From F23-B02 sp963627445 (GTDB lineage: Bacteria; Bacillota; Clostridia; Oscillospirales; Oscillospiraceae), in the NCBI GenBank assembly GCA_963627445.1, contig CAVGBM010000011.1, positions 1 to 6,594 of the forward strand: 6,594 nucleotides of DNA, written 5' to 3'. Position numbers and translations under genes: made by a program. The notes under the pieces were generated by a model. That model did no database searches and was not told where the DNA came from. It worked only from the letters and a program-made list of their open reading frames with translations. This document shows, piece by piece, positions 4,693-6,594 of this stretch; the stretch's first letter is position 1; each line of letters begins with the position of its first letter.

Positions 4693-5595
4693 TTATCTTG
4701 CGGCTTTGCCTGCAAACAGATTCATTGCGATATATATGCCGATGAAAATCAAAATGCTTGCGCACAGGACGAGGTACATCGTCGTGATCTCGACCTTGTC
4801 TCCAAAGAAATAGATGTTGCAGTCGGCGCTGTCACGGATGGAGGAGACGACCTCTGTCTGGAAGCCAAGGCGCTCCATCTCGGTGAAGCTTCCCTGCATG
4901 GCGTGGTTGCGGATAAGGCTCGTGCCGTAGGTGCCCGGGAGAAAGCTCAGCACCTTTTGAAGCCCCTCGCCGAACGACGACATGGGCATGTACGCGCCGC
5001 AGATAAAGCCGTAGCCTGCGCTGACTATCGTGCCGACAGCGGATGCCTGCCCGTCAGTGGACAGGAAGAAGTTTACGCATGAGGATAGCGCCGTGCCGAA
5101 CATGGTCAGGAGAAACACGTCGAGAAGCATCAGCAGCACATCGCCAGCGGTCATATACCAGCCGACGGCAGCGAGGTAACCGAGGCAGACCGCAAGCGCC
5201 GTGACGCTTATGATGAGCGTCGACAGAAGCGTAGACAGATAGTAGCTCAGCCCCAGCGTGCCGAGGCTTATCGGCGAGATGGTCAGATCGTGCCGCGCGC
5301 CCGAGGTCTTGTCCTTTATCATTAGAAGATTTGAACAGAACGCAACGGTGATGCAGCTGACGGCGAGTATCGAGGATATGAGCTGGCCGCCGACGCAGGC
5401 GTTTATGACAGCGTCCGAAACGCTCACGCCCGCAGCATCGAGCGCCGAGCGGAACGCACTGTCATACTCGTTTTTGAGAAATGAGGCATAAAGCACGAGC
5501 AGAATTGTCGGCGTGATGAGGGATGAAAAGAACATGCCCTTATCTTTAAAATAAAGCTTGGTGTTGCGCTTTACGAGTGCAAAAAGTCCAGTCAT
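4693..5595 (-). CDS. ABC-2 type exporter permease
   Basis: This 300-residue membrane protein is the transmembrane partner of the ATPase encoded just upstream. It has the ABC-2 architecture. A short cytoplasmic N-terminus with an amphipathic KRNTKLYFKDKG stretch is followed by hydrophobic segments near residues 22-40, 70-92, 112-140, 152-174, 186-206 and 272-294. An external loop of about 65 residues (206-270) separates the last two. The segment GYGFICGAYMPMSSFGEGLQKVLSFLPGTYG (194-224) matches the end-of-channel region (G-x-x-x-P-x-x-x-L-P-x-x-x) seen in DrrB/NodJ-like permeases. The ATG at 5595 overlaps the ATPase stop (ATGA), with GAGGG just upstream. The substrate is unknown; relatives export drugs, antibiotics or cell-surface compounds. 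The gene stops one base from the shared terminator. Confidence 0.9.
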   Translation of the reverse strand: MTGLFALVKRNTKLYFKDKGMFFSSLITPTILLVLYASFLKNEYDSAFRSALDAAGVSVSDAVINACVGGQLISSILAVSCITVAFCSNLLMIKDKTSGARHDLTISPISLGTLGLSYYLSTLLSTLIISVTALAVCLGYLAAVGWYMTAGDVLLMLLDVFLLTMFGTALSSCVNFFLSTDGQASAVGTIVSAGYGFICGAYMPMSSFGEGLQKVLSFLPGTYGTSLIRNHAMQGSFTEMERLGFQTEVVSSIRDSADCNIYFFGDKVEITTMYLVLCASILIFIGIYIAMNLFAGKAAR

Positions 5596-6506
5596 CTGCC
5601 CTCGCCCCCTTCCAGCACCTTGCCCGTCACGGCGAGGAATACATCGTCCATTTTGCCCTTGGTTATCTCATAATCACGGAAAACCTCGGGGTGCTTTATG
5701 ATAAGCTCGGTGGCTGCGGCTGTATCGGGCACCATGATGCGATAGGCGTCCCGCACGGTGGTATACGGCTGTCCGAGGGTCTTGACGCTGTCCTCGGATG
5801 CGCCGTAGAGCGTGATAAAGTCGCCGGTGCAGCTGTTTTTGAGCTCAAGCGGCGTGCCCTCGGCGGCGATTTTGCCGTGGTCAAGGATGACGACATAGTC
5901 GGCATCGGCAGCCTCCTCCATGTAATGGGTCGTGAGGAAAACCGTCATGCCCTTGTCGCGGCGCAGGTGCTCGACAACGCTCCAGAGTAGGCTTCGGGTC
6001 TGCGGGTCAAGCCCCGTGGTAGGCTCGTCAAGTATTAGTATCTCCGGCTCGTGGAACAGCGCACGGGCAATGTCGATGCGCCGTCTCTGCCCGCCGGAGA
6101 GCTTGCCGACCGGGCGGCGCAGGAGATCTTCAAAGTTTAGAAGCTGCGCAAGCTCATTAAGCCTGCTTTTAAACGCCGCACCGCTTATGCCGTACAGCGC
6201 CGCGCGGCTTTCCAGGTTGTCTCCTACCGACAGCTCCTTATCCAAAACGGAGCTTTGGAACACAACGCCGAGGCTGTGTTTTACTTTATCGGGGTCACGG
6301 TCAATATCCGTGCCGCATATCTCAACGCTGCCGCCGTCACGCCCCAGCTGGCCGCATATGATGTTTATAGTCGTCGACTTTCCCGCACCGTTCACACCTA
6401 AAAACGCAAACAACTCGCCTTTTTTGACCTTGAAGCTCAGGTCGTTGACAGCTATCACATCGCCGAAATGCTTTTGCAGGTGCTCGATTTTTATAAGATC
6501 CGTCAT
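5592..6506 (-). CDS. ABC-2 type exporter ATP-binding protein (DrrA/CcmA-like)
   Basis: This 304-residue cytoplasmic ATPase powers the permease that overlaps its stop codon. All nucleotide-binding motifs are intact: Walker A GVNGAGKST (37-45), Q-loop glutamine at 84, ABC signature LSGGQ (136-140), Walker B ILILD with catalytic E161, D-loop GLD (165-167) and switch histidine H194. After the ATPase core (about 1-225) comes an extra domain of roughly 75 residues ending in KGKMDDVFLAVTGK, the C-terminal region typical of drug-exporter (DrrA-type) ATPases. The ATG at 6506 has AAAGGA 5 nt upstream. No promoter is seen in the 88 bp to the right edge, so the operon probably begins beyond the window. 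Family membership is clear, but substrate direction and identity are inferred from the ABC-2 type. Confidence 0.93.
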   Translation of the reverse strand: MTDLIKIEHLQKHFGDVIAVNDLSFKVKKGELFAFLGVNGAGKSTTINIICGQLGRDGGSVEICGTDIDRDPDKVKHSLGVVFQSSVLDKELSVGDNLESRAALYGISGAAFKSRLNELAQLLNFEDLLRRPVGKLSGGQRRRIDIARALFHEPEILILDEPTTGLDPQTRSLLWSVVEHLRRDKGMTVFLTTHYMEEAADADYVVILDHGKIAAEGTPLELKNSCTGDFITLYGASEDSVKTLGQPYTTVRDAYRIMVPDTAAATELIIKHPEVFRDYEITKGKMDDVFLAVTGKVLEGGEGR

Positions 6507-6539
6507 ATTGTTCCTTTCTAAGTTGATGGGAGTCGAACA

Positions 6540-6594
6540 CTATCGGTTTTGACGGGCAGCTTTCCGCCCATGCTTCGCTAAATCCCTAGCCCAT
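6540..6594 (-). CDS. Possible C-terminal end of an upstream gene (weak)
   Basis: On the minus strand one frame stays open from the window edge for 17 codons, reading WARDLAKHGRKAARQNR, and stops with TAG at 6542-6540. That is 33 bp before the ABC ATPase start. The basic, helix-like tail and the spacing fit a preceding gene of the same operon, such as a small regulator. A stretch this short is open by chance fairly often, so the call is tentative and no family can be named. The rest of 6507-6539 holds only the ATPase ribosome binding site. Confidence 0.3.
   Translation of the reverse strand, partial: WARDLAKHGRKAARQNR

Noticed and set aside
4660..5990. Plus-strand open frames opposite the ABC permease and ATPase genes (for example 4660-5082 and 5577-5990).
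   Set aside because: They lie antisense to proteins with intact ABC motifs and have no ribosome sites or recognisable products.
6518..6540. Minus-strand GTTCGACTC before the ABC ATPase resembles a tRNA T-loop.
   Set aside because: The flanking five bases do not pair (TAGTG against CCCAT), no acceptor stem or anticodon arm can be built, and there is no CCA end. It is probably chance.

Overview
The window (6594 bp, fairly GC-rich by eye) looks like an ordinary chromosomal segment of a GC-rich Firmicute, most plausibly a gut-type Clostridia/Oscillospirales bacterium. This rests on strong AGGAGG-type ribosome sites, sigma-A-like promoters, compact operons, a solitary BioY transporter and a fused nickel-pincer cofactor operon. 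The taxonomic placement is inference. No mobile element, phage gene, CRISPR array, rRNA or tRNA was found.

Layout, left to right. (a) 1-90 is the C-terminal tail of an adenylate-forming enzyme (acyl/amino-acyl-AMP ligase type), closed by a strong hairpin terminator at 96-157. (b) 158-274 is a regulatory region: two copies of a 10-bp repeat exactly 20 bp apart, an 8-bp palindrome, and a near-consensus promoter (209-237). (c) 275-2967 is a tight three-gene operon, larE-larB-larC, for the nickel-pincer nucleotide (NPN) cofactor. LarB carboxylates and hydrolyses nicotinic acid adenine dinucleotide, LarE converts the two carboxylates to thiocarboxylates, and LarC inserts nickel using CTP. LarC is one continuous frame, and LarE carries three cysteines (C85, C88, C165) that suggest the iron-sulfur-cluster type. 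No larA-type client enzyme or nickel transporter is in view. (d) A hairpin at 2973-2999 serves as shared terminator for larC and for a convergent DUF2461 gene (3687-3007, minus).

(e) 3688-3810 is a divergent promoter region. A textbook TTGACA-17-TAAAAT promoter drives the DUF2461 gene leftward, and an extended -10 promoter drives bioY rightward. A perfect 10-bp inverted repeat sits between the bioY -10 and its start codon. (f) 3811-4656 is a two-gene operon: the biotin transporter S-component BioY and a single-domain rhodanese, ended by a near-perfect 17-bp bidirectional hairpin (4655-4691). (g) 6506-4693 on the minus strand is a translationally coupled ABC exporter pair, ATPase then permease (ATGA overlap), ending at the same hairpin. 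(h) 6507-6594 holds a good ribosome site and possibly the last codons of another minus-strand gene in the same operon.

Most of the content is recognisable. The points worth a second look are regulatory (the repeats before larE and the operator-like palindrome before bioY), the orphan state of the NPN operon, and the cluster-type cysteines in LarE.
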